Of a DNA stretch of 64,000 nucleotides, positions 8,540 through 17,574 are shown one piece after another. The position numbers were made by a program, and so were the translations under genes. This stretch comes from Nocardia mangyaensis (lineage in GTDB: Bacteria > Actinomycetota > Actinomycetes > Mycobacteriales > Mycobacteriaceae), in NCBI RefSeq assembly GCF_001886715.1, contig NZ_CP018082.1:5270001-5334000 (forward strand). Reading direction: 5' to 3'. Within the stretch, counting starts at the first letter, position 1. Every line of letters begins with the position of its first letter. The notes under the pieces are model-generated. The model was not told the origin of the DNA. It ran no database searches and saw only the letters and a list, made by a program, of their open reading frames with translations.

Positions 8540-9063
8540 CGCAGGTTCCGCCCCGGCAAGTGCCCGAGGGCGCAATGAACGACTACCGACCCTGCTGGTC
8601 GGAACGCGCTGATCGCCGGAGATACCCATGTGCGGACCATCAGCGGGTCCGGGTCCGGGTCCGGGACCGGGACCGGGACCGGGACCGGGACCGGGACCGG
8701 GACCGGGGACGGCAACGCGATATCGCCTTCACGGATCACCACCACTCGCGCTTCCCACAACCGGGCCACGTTTTCGGGCTCACCGATCGGCTTGATATCG
8801 CAGCGAACCAAGAAGGTCCACATGTTGGATCGGGGGTGGCCGATGATCGGCAACGGCGTGACCCCTCGAACGTCGAGATCGGTTTTCACGCGTCGGGCGA
8901 GGTCGGTGGGCATCATCACTGCCCCGACCATCCCGGCCTTCATCGTGATCCGCCCGGTTGCCGGGTCGATCACCGTGGGTAGCGAGCATGTGCGGCGGTA
9001 GAACTCGCACCGCGATCGGGGGGTTTCGGTGTAGGCGGTGGCGGGTGGGCTTGCCTGGGTCAT
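8536..9063 (-). CDS. conserved actinomycete protein with Pro-Val/Pro-Asp repeat
   Basis: This 175-residue protein resembles short Nocardia proteins often mislabelled as RNA polymerase beta subunit. The core CEFYRRTCSLPTVIDPATGRI, MVGAVMMPTDLARRV and PLPIIGHPRSNMWTFLVRCD is recognisable, but no polymerase domain is present. Between the core and the C-terminal segment is a stretch of about seven Pro-Val and three Pro-Asp dipeptides encoded by a hexanucleotide array. Start and stop both form ATGA overlaps with neighbours, so translation is probably coupled. Function is unknown. Confidence 0.7.
   Translation of the reverse strand: MTQASPPATAYTETPRSRCEFYRRTCSLPTVIDPATGRITMKAGMVGAVMMPTDLARRVKTDLDVRGVTPLPIIGHPRSNMWTFLVRCDIKPIGEPENVARLWEARVVVIREGDIALPSPVPVPVPVPVPVPVPDPDPDPLMVRTWVSPAISAFRPAGSVVVHCALGHLPGRNLR
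8645..8704 (+). repeat. hexanucleotide tandem repeat inside a coding sequence
   Basis: Three copies of GGGTCC (8645-8662) are followed by seven perfect copies of GGGACC (8663-8704). On the coding (minus) strand these give Pro-Asp and Pro-Val dipeptides. Length changes of the unit stay in frame. Confidence 0.95.
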
Positions 9064-9227
9064 GAGAACTCCTCGAGCGACCCGGTAGCGGGGTCGGACG
9101 ACTCGGGCGCGTCGAACGTGGGTGTCGCGGGCGTCGTGGTGATGAAACCGGCTTCGCGCATGGCGTCGAGTGCTCGGGTGAGGTCGGCAAGTGTGTGTTC
9201 GAGGGTGACGGGGACGAGGTGTGTCAT
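9060..9227 (-). CDS. small hypothetical protein (55 aa)
   Basis: The ORF is joined to its neighbours on both sides by ATGA overlaps (9227-9224 and 9063-9060). The first 30 residues (LEHTLADLTRALDAMREAGF) predict an amphipathic helix; the rest is Pro/Thr/Asp-rich. No family is recognised. Confidence 0.6.
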   Translation of the reverse strand: MTHLVPVTLEHTLADLTRALDAMREAGFITTTPATPTFDAPESSDPATGSLEEFS

Positions 9228-9439
9228 CGCGCGGCCTGCCTTGGCGGGCGGCGCTGTCCGGCCGTGATTTGCCATTCCGCCTGCTGGTTCCGGAAGGCGT
9301 CGCCGTTGCGGCGCAGCGAGTGCAAGGCGCGCACCACACGCCATTTCGGTGCGTTCAAGTTGCGGGCGATGGTGTCGGTAGTGAGCTTCCCGCCGGGTGT
9401 GAGGACGGCGAGAACATCGGCTTCCAGGATGGATGTCAT
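9224..9439 (-). CDS. small winged-helix-like protein
   Basis: This 71-residue protein reads as a winged helix: EADVLAVLTPGGKLTTDTIARNLNAPKWRVVRALHSLRRNGD fits helix 1, helix 2, a recognition helix and the start of a wing. The tail is basic (RRPPRQAAR). It probably binds DNA. ATG 9439 overlaps the stop of a 25-codon leader ORF; in-frame starts at 9529 and 9577 are possible but would overlap that leader. Confidence 0.6.
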   Translation of the reverse strand: MTSILEADVLAVLTPGGKLTTDTIARNLNAPKWRVVRALHSLRRNGDAFRNQQAEWQITAGQRRPPRQAAR

Positions 9440-9513
9440 CGGGCCACCGATGAAGTAGGCCGCCCAACCATGACCACTCTTGTCTGACCTCTTGACGGGT
9501 CGGGCTCGTTCAT
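9436..9513 (-). CDS. 25-aa leader ORF with strong RBS
   Basis: ATG at 9513 is preceded directly by GGAGGAACG, the best Shine-Dalgarno sequence in this operon. The ORF ends in a TGA that overlaps the next start as ATGA. The peptide begins MNEPDPSRGQ and has no recognised motif. It may exist to load ribosomes for the coupled downstream chain. Confidence 0.5.
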   Translation of the reverse strand: MNEPDPSRGQTRVVMVGRPTSSVAR

Positions 9514-9709
9514 CGTTCCTCCGTGTCATCCATCGCAGGATGTCCGTTTCGTGTGGCGAGACGGGTAACCACCACAAGTCGAGTAGCCCTACGAGATCAA
9601 CAGTGACTCAATACAAAGGTCGAAAGAAGGACAAATAAGAGGACATAAGGCGGCCACCTGCAACATGCTTCCTCGTCAAATGTCCCGATAGCGGACTACG
9701 CTCGCCCGC

Positions 9710-10984
9710 ATGGCAAACACCGGGAATGCGGCTCTTCGCGCGGCCCGCCAGGCGCTGGGATATCGATCCCAAGCGGCTTTGGCCGACGCGTTGACTGACG
9801 CCGCGCGCGCGATCGGACTCCGTATCGAAGTAGCCGCCCGCACCGTACGGCGCTGGGAGTCGACCGATCCGCCTTGGCCGCATCCAGAACATGCCGCTGC
9901 CCTGGAAGCGCTGTTCAAACGCCCCATTGCCGAACTCGGGTTTACACCTCCCTGGCCGAACGGCCCAGAAGGGCGAGGTTCCAGAGAAGTATTGGGCACC
10001 AGCGGGATTCAGAAGACAGGTCGGTATCGGCGCGTCATGGGTGGAGCGGAACTGCCCGCGACGGTCGCGAAGAACTTTGTGGCGATCACGGTCGCTCATC
10101 GCGGGATGTACTGGTCACTGCCAGCAAAGCAACTCCACCGATCCGTCTCTTATCACGCCCGGCTGGGGTCCGACCTCATCTCGCAGATCGACGTTCGGGC
10201 CACAGTGCCCTTGGCAAGGGCAGTCTCGGAATCGGCGCTGCTGGCGGGCCGTCTCGAGTTCTTCGATCTTCAGCAGCCCGACGATGCCCAGACAAGTTTC
10301 GTCCTCGCGCTACAGGCGGCACACGAAGCAGCAGACGCCCTACTCGGCTGTGCAGTCCTCGCGCACATGGCCTTCATCCCTGCATTCTCCGGCGAAGCGA
10401 AAAGGGCTGAGGAAGCGAGAGAGAGGGTACGGGCGGCTCGGGCATTCGCGCGACGAGGCAACGGAAACCACGAACTGACGGCCTGGCTCGATGCCGTCGA
10501 GGCCGAAGTCGAGACGCGGTTCGGCAATACGCGACAGGCACTGAGCCTCATCCGGCACGCCGAACAGTCCTACGCGCTGCACGATCCGCAGGAGCAACCG
10601 TCGCCGCAGTGGCTGGACTGGTTCTCCCCGACACGGCTCGCGGGTTTCAAGGCCAACACTCTGATCTCCGCAGGAGACGGCCGTGAGGCCCTGACGACCC
10701 TGCGCCACGTCCTCGACGAACTCCCCGCGGAATCGGTGAAACAACGATCGGTATACCTTGCCGACGCTGCGGCTGCATGCGTGCTGGAGAAGCTACCCGA
10801 GCAAGCGTGCGGTTTCCTCGAGGATGCATTGGACGGGATCAGCGAGCACTGGTACGCAACGACTTTGGATCGGATCAAAGTGGTTCGGCAGGACCTGCGT
10901 AAATGGGACTCGATCCCCGAGGTGCGCGCGTTGGACGAGCGGTTGTACGACTGGCATACAACCGTCAATTCGCTTTCTGGCTAG
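9710..10984 (+). CDS. XRE-type regulator with TPR-like body
   Basis: This 424-residue protein starts with a helix-turn-helix region (residues 5-75: ALRAARQALGYRSQAALADAL, then ARTVRRWE), followed by a long helical region with pairs typical of TPR-like repeats (for example LRHVLDELPAESVKQRSVYLADAAAACVLEKLPEQACGFLEDAL). Proteins of this layout are common regulators in Nocardia and Streptomyces. It is transcribed divergently from the five-ORF chain ending at 8321 and may control it. Its stop codon overlaps that of the convergent HAD gene by 3-4 bp (CTAG). Confidence 0.75.
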   Translation: MANTGNAALRAARQALGYRSQAALADALTDAARAIGLRIEVAARTVRRWESTDPPWPHPEHAAALEALFKRPIAELGFTPPWPNGPEGRGSREVLGTSGIQKTGRYRRVMGGAELPATVAKNFVAITVAHRGMYWSLPAKQLHRSVSYHARLGSDLISQIDVRATVPLARAVSESALLAGRLEFFDLQQPDDAQTSFVLALQAAHEAADALLGCAVLAHMAFIPAFSGEAKRAEEARERVRAARAFARRGNGNHELTAWLDAVEAEVETRFGNTRQALSLIRHAEQSYALHDPQEQPSPQWLDWFSPTRLAGFKANTLISAGDGREALTTLRHVLDELPAESVKQRSVYLADAAAACVLEKLPEQACGFLEDALDGISEHWYATTLDRIKVVRQDLRKWDSIPEVRALDERLYDWHTTVNSLSG

Positions 10985-11631
10985 CGCTCAGCCTTCACGA
11001 TGTCGGGGAGTTCCGACAGGTTGAGGATTCGCCAATCCGACAGCTCCTTCACGTCCTGCCGGTCTTTGTGAATCCACCCCCATGGTCCGCGCTGGATGTA
11101 GGCGGTTCGCATCCCGACCTTTTTGGCCGGGGTGATGTCGTTGTCGATGCGGTCACCGACGTAGATGATCTGTTCTGCCGGGCATCCGGCGACCTCGACA
11201 ACCTTGTCGAAGAACGCGACGTCAGGCTTTGCCACCCCCCAATCATCGGAGGTCGCGATGAAGTCGGTCGGCAAATCGAGCCCACGCAGCAGGCCACCCG
11301 CGCGTACGGTCTGGTTCCCGACGATGCCCACCCAGACACCCAACTCGCGCAGGGCCGACAAAGCTGGACGGACATCCGGGTAGAGGTCTTCCTCGCCGAA
11401 CCACTCCGGCTTGCCTGCATCCGCGCGAGCTTGGCGCTGCTGGTCCAAGTCAAACCCTGGCTTGAACACCTGGAACGTCTCTCGGTAGTCCAGACCTTGG
11501 GCGATCACAGCGCCGAACACCGAGACGAAGGTATGGCGAGGTACGCCCAACCAGTCTGCCCAGGTGCCGTACTCCCGAGTCTCGTCCACAAGGGTCTCGC
11601 CGACATCGAACACAACAGCCCGGATCACCAC
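10981..11631 (-). CDS. HAD-superfamily hydrolase
   Basis: This 216-residue protein has the HAD motifs. Motif I is VVFDVGETL (Asp 9; the second Asp is replaced by Gly, as in several HAD-IA members). Motif II is GIVGNQT, motif III a Lys in AKPDVAFF, and motif IV YVGDRIDNDI. A cap lies between motifs I and II. It probably acts as a phosphatase on a small metabolite; lack of the second Asp could lower phosphatase activity. It is convergent with the XRE/TPR gene, with a 4-bp overlap. Confidence 0.8.
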   Translation of the reverse strand: MVIRAVVFDVGETLVDETREYGTWADWLGVPRHTFVSVFGAVIAQGLDYRETFQVFKPGFDLDQQRQARADAGKPEWFGEEDLYPDVRPALSALRELGVWVGIVGNQTVRAGGLLRGLDLPTDFIATSDDWGVAKPDVAFFDKVVEVAGCPAEQIIYVGDRIDNDITPAKKVGMRTAYIQRGPWGWIHKDRQDVKELSDWRILNLSELPDIVKAER

Positions 11632-11766
11632 ACAACTCCTACTTCGACCGCCCTACGGAGCGGTGCCAACCTTGCCGGGGACAGTCTAGGGAGCGCAATG
11701 CGAACAGGCTGTTCCTAGCTACGCTCGCTGTCGCCGGATGTGCCGACGGTCGAGACCGACGATGGC

Positions 11767-14700
11767 CTACCAGCCGAATCCGTGACCAGCGTCGCGTTCC
11801 CGGTGGCTGTAGGAGTCGAACTTTTCAATGCCGTCGTTATCACCGGCGTATTCGGTGTAGCCGCCAGGTGTAGCGGCATCGATCGCGCTGGCGATGACCG
11901 ATCCGACCGGGTCCGGTTCGTCGCCCGGTTCGACTGCATCGGAGGGTAGGGGTTCGGTCGCGCTGTACCGGTCAGGCTCGGGAGCGCTGAGGTCAGTGTC
12001 GGTGATTTCCAGGCGTGCCCAGAGCGCGGCAGCGGGCATTTCATCGGGGAGCGGGCGGGCGCCGGCGGCATCGGTGAGCTGGTCTTCTATGTCGAGGCCG
12101 GCTGCTGCGGCGGCGTCGATGTTGGTGGCGATGATCGGCCATGTGGGATCGGCGCTGATGCGGGGGTCGATGCGGTCGACGGTCGCGGCCCACCGGTGCT
12201 GCGGTAGGCGGGTGTTGCCGTCTACCTCAAGGATGCGGCGGTGCAACTGTTGTTGGTGCGCGCGTTCGATCGCGATGTATCGTGCGGGTCCGGTCGGGCG
12301 GGGGTCGGACTCCGCGACGTGCAATCCCGCACGCCAAATGGCTAGGTCGGCAACGAGTTCGGGATCGGTACCGAGCAAGGGGCGCGCCCATTTCGGGGCT
12401 GTAGCAGTGGTCCAGGCGCGGGCGGTATCGCTGATCTGCCTAGCGAGTTCGGCCACGATCCGTTCGCGCGCCTGCACGGGGGCGGTCTCTGTGTCGGCGG
12501 TGGGGGCCTCGGTAGGTAGTCCTGGTGTCCATGCCAACGGTCCGGATCCGGCCGAATGGTTGCCGGTGGGGTCCAGTCGCCAGTCCAGCACGGCGGCGGG
12601 ATCTGTCACGGTGTCGAGTTCATGCGCGGCGATGGCGGTGCGCAGTTCGGTGACGGGGTCTGCCCCGGACAGGGCGAGCATGGCGAGGTGTTGGCGTAGG
12701 ACCGAGTAGGCGGGGCTGTCGGTCAATCCTGGTAGGAGTTGTTCGGCGATGCGGTCGATGGTGTCGAGTCGTGGTGTTCCGATGGCATTTTCGGCGGTCA
12801 TGCCGAGTGTGTCGAGGTAGATGTCTACCGCGCGTCCGATCCGGCGTGCGGGGTCGAGCGCGTCACGGAGTTCGGTGTGGGCGGAGGTACGCACCCCGTC
12901 GCGGTCCAACACGTGGTGCAGGTGTTCGACGGCGGTACGCGGGTAGTGCGCGGGCACGGTGTAGATATCGCCCTCGTCGCCGTCGAGCGCGGTCGCGATG
13001 TAGGCGTGGTTGGCCTGGCGTCCGCGTGTCATCGCGACATAGAACTGTTGGCGCGACTCGCGCCCGGACAGCGCGACGTGGCAGGAATCCGCGGTGATAC
13101 CTTGCGCGGAATCGATGGTCGCGGCATAGCCCAGGTGCAAATGTTCGTGCACGTAGTCCCCCGGCAACCGCACCACCGCGTCGGTATCGCGACCCTGCAC
13201 GCGCCGTGCGACGGTGACCGCGCCGTCGGAATGCACTTGCCGGATGGTCCAGGAGTAGCCGTTGCGCACCCAATCACGGGCACCGACGCGTAACCGGGGG
13301 TCGTTGCGGCGGGTACGCACGATGTCACCGGCTGAGGCCACCAACCTGTCAGCAAGGAACACATGCGGGTCGGGTACACCGGCAGCGGTGATCGCGGGAG
13401 CGGTGCGCGCGATCCTGTCCGCACGCGCGCGCACGTTCAACGCGGACACGATGTCGTGAGTCGGGGCCAACATCACCGCATCCCATCCGTGGGCGATGTC
13501 GGCGGCCCACGCTCGGTAGGCGTCGGCGTAGATAGTGCCGAGGTGTCCGGCGTGGATGCGGCCGTTGTCCAGATACCAGGCCAATGCGAGCGGGTCGCCC
13601 TGGCGTAGCCCTGTTGACGCCAACGCTTCGCCGCGATGAGCGAACCGCACAACCTCGGTCAAGGTCGGTGCTTGCTCGGGTGCGGCATGGGCCATGTCAG
13701 CATGGATGCCACCGGCATCGATCGCCGAGAGCTGCCGATCGTCACCGATGCACCGCACGGTCGCACCGCGTCCGCTCAGATACCGCAGCAATTGCAGGCG
13801 TTTGGTGGTCGGCAGGGTGACGTGTTCATCGACGATGACCAGCGTTGTCGCGTCGATGTCGAGGACCCATTGCGGCAGAAACGGCAGGTTCTCGCTGGCG
13901 TTGTCGGGGCGGTGGGCGTCGATGACGTGCAACAGTTTGTCCACGGTTTCGGCGCGGGTGCCGATCGAGTCGCCCAGCACGGACGCGGCGGCGGCTGTGG
14001 GTGCCATTCCGAGTACGGTTCCACCACCGGATTCCCACGCGGTGGCCAGGACTTGCATGGCGGTGGTTTTGCCGGTTCCGGCGGGGGCGTTGGCGGTGTG
14101 GACACGCATTCCGGCGCTGGCGAACGATTCGATCACCCGAATCTGGCCGGGGTTCAAGGGTCGGTCGGGGTGGGCGGTGTTGTATTCGTAGACCGCGCGC
14201 GAGACGAATCCGGGGTTCAGGATGACTCCGCCGGGCTCGACCGACAGCGCGATCAGTTCGGCTTCGGCGGCCAAGGTGGATTCGGTGGTGTAGATCTGGG
14301 AGTTCGCGCGGGTGTGGATCGGGGTGCCGTCGCGGCGACGTAACCACGCCGGGACCGCGCGTAGGTCGGGTTGCTCGGTGACGTCGGGGTCACCGCGTGC
14401 GACCGATGATGACGGCGATAATGCTTGTGTCAGTACTTTTTCGGTGGCGTCGGCCCATTCGGTGGGGGCGATGTTCCCGCGGATCTGGCGTTCCACTTCG
14501 GCCCGGAGGTTGAACTCACGCCAGGTCGCGCGCTTGTCCGAGACTGCCGCTAACGCTTGGTCGGCGAGGTGGGTGACGAACGCGCGATCTGGTGCCGGAC
14601 GCGGCACGCGCGGGACACCGACGACACGGGCTTCGATGTTGTCCACCACGTCGATCCCGCCGAGCGCTGCGGCGGCATCGGCACGCCAGCTCGCCCGTTG

Positions 14701-15927
14701 TTCGGTGCGTGAACCCGGAGCGTGCTTGCGGGGACGGGTTTCCAGGGTCGCGCGTTGGCCGAGGTCGTGGACTTCGCTGGGGGTGGGTTCGCGCCCGAAC
14801 GTGGTTTGAAACGCGGCGGTGAGAGTGTCGAGTCGGTCAGCGATCACGGCAGTACGCCGGGACCAATGGTGGATCAACGGCAGTGGGAAACCGACGATTT
14901 CGCGGACCCGGACTTGGTCGGGGGTTCGGTCGGTGCGGGTTTCGAACTGCACGTTCAGCGCGGTTTCTAGGTGGTGTTCGAGTCGGGTGTCATAGATTTC
15001 TGACACCGTGACCACCGCTTCATGGATCACGGTGCCGTTGACTGTGCGCCATTTGCCATCCGGTGTGCGGACCCGATTAGCGACCAGAACATGGGTGTGC
15101 AGGTCCGGGTCACCGGCGCGGGAATCACGGTGGTCGAACGTCGCGGCGATCGCGCCCTGCACGTCGACGTGTCGAACCCCGTTGCGACCCAACCGGGTGA
15201 ACAGCGCATTGTTCTCCAACCACGACAACGCGTCGGCAATCGCGGCACGGTGGGCGGTCTCGATCGTACGCGCCAACTCGGGGGTCACGACTGCCCACAA
15301 CCCCGACACACTCTTGACGGGACTGAACGTGAAGTCGAAACCGGCGACCGCTGTGCGGTCGGGGCGCGAATTCTTCGCGACCCATCCCGACAGTTCGCGC
15401 GGGTCCAACGGGGCACGTCCGTACTCGGTGGTGAACATTTCGGTTGCGATATCGGTGCGGATCTGCGCGCGAATCTGGTCGGGAATATGGGCGGTGACGC
15501 ACTCGTCCACGCTGGTGTTGTAGTCGCGGTATGCCTGCGCGGTGGCAGCGGGGAACTCCGAAGTAGTCGAATAGACGGCGAACTTGTTGCCGAGTTTGGT
15601 TGCCTTCTCTGCCAACCGGGCGGCATAGGCGGGACGCACCCCTGCCGCAAGGTGGTGCGCTTTCACACGTTCGCGGACCTGGTCGGCGTTCGGGTGCATC
15701 CCGGCACCGAACAGAAACTTCATCTGATCTTCGGCGACTTCCGCACCGGGGGTGATCTCGAGGGCGGAAAGTCCGCTGCCGTGCCAGGTTCCGGGGGCTT
15801 CGCCGTGTTCGTTGTAATAGTCGGACAGCGATGCTCGCCCGCGCGCTGTGGTGTCGTTGGCGGCGGTGTTGCGCAGGTAGTACTCGTAGCCGTTGCCTGC
15901 GGCGACCTTGTGCATGGTCGCGACCAT
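11767..15927 (-). CDS. MobF-family relaxase-helicase (TrwC/TraA type)
   Basis: This protein of about 1,386 residues carries both halves of a MobF relaxase. The N-terminal TrwC domain has the early Tyr cluster (NGYEYYLRN) and the three-His metal site DPDLHTHV near residue 276. The C-terminal helicase has Walker A APAGTGKTT near residue 617, Walker B TLVIVDEH, and late motifs YAATIDSAQGITAD and FYVAMTRGRQANH. It would nick oriT, stay bound to the strand and unwind it during conjugation. ATG 15927 fits other family N-termini; GTG 15942 and ATG 15915 are alternatives. No type IV coupling protein is visible in the window. Confidence 0.9.
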   Translation of the reverse strand: MVATMHKVAAGNGYEYYLRNTAANDTTARGRASLSDYYNEHGEAPGTWHGSGLSALEITPGAEVAEDQMKFLFGAGMHPNADQVRERVKAHHLAAGVRPAYAARLAEKATKLGNKFAVYSTTSEFPAATAQAYRDYNTSVDECVTAHIPDQIRAQIRTDIATEMFTTEYGRAPLDPRELSGWVAKNSRPDRTAVAGFDFTFSPVKSVSGLWAVVTPELARTIETAHRAAIADALSWLENNALFTRLGRNGVRHVDVQGAIAATFDHRDSRAGDPDLHTHVLVANRVRTPDGKWRTVNGTVIHEAVVTVSEIYDTRLEHHLETALNVQFETRTDRTPDQVRVREIVGFPLPLIHHWSRRTAVIADRLDTLTAAFQTTFGREPTPSEVHDLGQRATLETRPRKHAPGSRTEQRASWRADAAAALGGIDVVDNIEARVVGVPRVPRPAPDRAFVTHLADQALAAVSDKRATWREFNLRAEVERQIRGNIAPTEWADATEKVLTQALSPSSSVARGDPDVTEQPDLRAVPAWLRRRDGTPIHTRANSQIYTTESTLAAEAELIALSVEPGGVILNPGFVSRAVYEYNTAHPDRPLNPGQIRVIESFASAGMRVHTANAPAGTGKTTAMQVLATAWESGGGTVLGMAPTAAAASVLGDSIGTRAETVDKLLHVIDAHRPDNASENLPFLPQWVLDIDATTLVIVDEHVTLPTTKRLQLLRYLSGRGATVRCIGDDRQLSAIDAGGIHADMAHAAPEQAPTLTEVVRFAHRGEALASTGLRQGDPLALAWYLDNGRIHAGHLGTIYADAYRAWAADIAHGWDAVMLAPTHDIVSALNVRARADRIARTAPAITAAGVPDPHVFLADRLVASAGDIVRTRRNDPRLRVGARDWVRNGYSWTIRQVHSDGAVTVARRVQGRDTDAVVRLPGDYVHEHLHLGYAATIDSAQGITADSCHVALSGRESRQQFYVAMTRGRQANHAYIATALDGDEGDIYTVPAHYPRTAVEHLHHVLDRDGVRTSAHTELRDALDPARRIGRAVDIYLDTLGMTAENAIGTPRLDTIDRIAEQLLPGLTDSPAYSVLRQHLAMLALSGADPVTELRTAIAAHELDTVTDPAAVLDWRLDPTGNHSAGSGPLAWTPGLPTEAPTADTETAPVQARERIVAELARQISDTARAWTTATAPKWARPLLGTDPELVADLAIWRAGLHVAESDPRPTGPARYIAIERAHQQQLHRRILEVDGNTRLPQHRWAATVDRIDPRISADPTWPIIATNIDAAAAAGLDIEDQLTDAAGARPLPDEMPAAALWARLEITDTDLSAPEPDRYSATEPLPSDAVEPGDEPDPVGSVIASAIDAATPGGYTEYAGDNDGIEKFDSYSHRERDAGHGFGW

Positions 15928-15942
15928 GCCTCCATGAGACAC

Positions 15943-16337
15943 CCAAAACGAGCGAATTCAAGGCGATCTGGTCTGTGAATCCTTGCCGCAGATAGCGTTT
16001 CCGCAGGACGTTATTAACTCGTTACCCTGAGATGAAAGATGTCTGAATGTGAAGGAGGGGAAAATAGGGGTAGGGGGTATATGTGGGTGAGGGTGAGTTT
16101 AGTTGTGTGGGTGCGGCATTGATGGGGTGGGGGTGGGATGTGTTGCGGGGGTATGGGTGTGAGTGAGATGCGTTGAGTACCGATGGGATGGGGTCGGTAG
16201 GGGTGAGGTGATGAATCCGGCGCGCCGCTGGGACCAGCGCGCCGGGCGACCGTGAACGCGTCGGCCGGGACACCGTTGATCAACAGGCACTCAATGTGGC
16301 GGGCCGCCGACGATCCACACGCAAATTTCCCGGTCGC
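15943..16337. other. G-rich region upstream of the relaxase, candidate oriT
   Basis: This 395-bp gap holds no convincing gene. From about 16050 to 16210 the plus strand is strongly G/T-rich, with many GGG and GGGG runs (for example GGAGGGGAAAATAGGGG), able to form G-quadruplexes. Next to it are the first copy of an 18-bp direct repeat (16204-16221) and a GC-rich palindromic stretch GGCGCGCCGCTGGGACCAGC. Its position next to the relaxase gene makes it the best oriT candidate. Confidence 0.4.
16204..16221 (+). repeat. 18-bp direct repeat, copy 1
   Basis: TGAGGTGATGAATCCGGC occurs here and at 16968-16985. Both copies lie upstream of minus-strand genes (relaxase and hemQ remnant), which suggests a shared operator or att-like site. 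Confidence 0.8.
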
Positions 16338-16851
16338 CTAGGCGAGGTCTGCGACCAGTTCGGTGATGGACTTTCGGCGACCTGTGAAGAAGGGCGTTTC
16401 CTCACGAACGTGCATGCGGGTTTCCGAGCCACGCAGATCGCGCATGAGGTCGACGGGCGAGGAACGCCGGGATGTGGGAGCGGTTGAACTCTGCGGGGCG
16501 GTGTATCGCCATGTTGGACCAGACCGGGACCAGTGCGCGGCCGAGCTTGGTGCGGCGGAACAGGTTGTAGGCATCCTGGAGTTGGTCGCTGTTTGCAGCG
16601 TGCCACCAGATCATGAGGTCAGCGTCGGCACGTAGACCGGACACGTCGTAGGTGCCGCGAATGGTCACGTCCTTGGAGGCGAGCTCGTCGAACAGCGTTT
16701 GGACTTCTTCGGCGTAACCTGCGCGGTGCTCGGGGAGTACATCTCGTAGCTTGAACACAGACCACAGGGCGTATCGGATCACCTCGTTGAGGTTCTTTGC
16801 GACCTTGCCCTTGTTGGGAATCCTGCCGGGGGTAGCGGCGTCGTCACTCAT
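16338..16851 (-). pseudogene. hemQ: hemQ remnant with internal deletion and frameshift
   Basis: The first 130 codons match coproheme decarboxylase HemQ closely: LNEVIRYALWSVFKLRD, VRGTYDVSGLRADADLMIWWHA-like sequence, and VWSNMAIHRPAEFNRSHIPAFLA. Right after this the HemQ C-terminus continues in another frame as DLMRDLRGSETRMHVREETPF to the end at 16338. About 60-65 residues of the middle, including the segment with the catalytic Tyr and haem-ligand region, are gone. HemQ makes haem b from coproheme in actinobacteria, so this copy cannot do that. The frame-shifted ORF (16402-16851, 149 aa) still has a good RBS (AGGAACG). The host should carry an intact hemQ elsewhere. Confidence 0.8.
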
Positions 16852-16967
16852 CGTTCCTATTCTGGTGGCACGGATGGTGGACTATCCACTGGGGTAGGCG
16901 GATTCGATCCCGGACGGGCACAGACCACAGCGACAGCGTGCGCTACGACAAAGCGACACCTTCAGCC

Positions 16968-16985
16968 TGAGGTGATGAATCCGGC
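16968..16985 (+). repeat. 18-bp direct repeat, copy 2
   Basis: This is a second perfect copy of TGAGGTGATGAATCCGGC, 116 bp upstream of the hemQ-remnant start. Confidence 0.8.
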
Positions 16986-17136
16986 ACCGGGCGGACCCGC
17001 GCGCGAGCGGCGGCACCGACCGGGTGAACCACCGGTACCGCGATTTGCATACTTGCCGCCCTCCGACCACCAGGCACACTGGAAGGTGGAAGAGCCACAA
17101 GATCAGGGGACACACCGACAACCGAAAAGGAACGCG

Positions 17137-17568
17137 ATGTCCCACAACAGAAAAGTTCGTCCACACACCGGCCGGTCCGGTGTCTCTCAGTCCGGCCGAT
17201 CTGACGAGCAGGCCACGCCGGTCTCCGACTCCGACCCCGTCACATCCACAGCGCGGGGCAACGGCAACAGCCCACGCGAACAAACATCATCGCCCGCCGA
17301 CAATCCGGCACCCCCGGCACCGGCCGACAGTGCGGCCACCGATGGCACCGACTCCGGTACCGCAGCGCACAACAACACCGATAGGCGCGGACCCGCGCTG
17401 ATCGGACCGACCAGCGAAGCCACCCGCCGCTGGGTCGCCGAAAGCCGAATGCGGCAAGGGCTATCGCCTCGCATCACAGATCCCGTCGTGCTCGATTCAC
17501 TGGCGCTGTTCCTGCGCAACGCGATCGACTCCCTCGACCGCGACCGGCGACGCCGCGACGACACCTGA
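17137..17568 (+). CDS. hypothetical protein next to the recombinase
   Basis: This 143-residue protein has a disordered Ser/Thr/Asp/Pro-rich N-terminal two thirds. The conserved-looking helical C-terminus (TRRWVAESRMRQGLSP, then LFLRNAIDSLDRDRRRRDDT) could bind DNA or a partner. ATG 17137 follows AAAAGG with 6-nt spacing; an in-frame extension to 16972 is rejected as it covers the 18-bp repeat. It converges on the recombinase gene with 6 bp between them. No family is recognised. Confidence 0.6.
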   Translation: MSHNRKVRPHTGRSGVSQSGRSDEQATPVSDSDPVTSTARGNGNSPREQTSSPADNPAPPAPADSAATDGTDSGTAAHNNTDRRGPALIGPTSEATRRWVAESRMRQGLSPRITDPVVLDSLALFLRNAIDSLDRDRRRRDDT

Positions 17569-17574
17569 GGCCGG

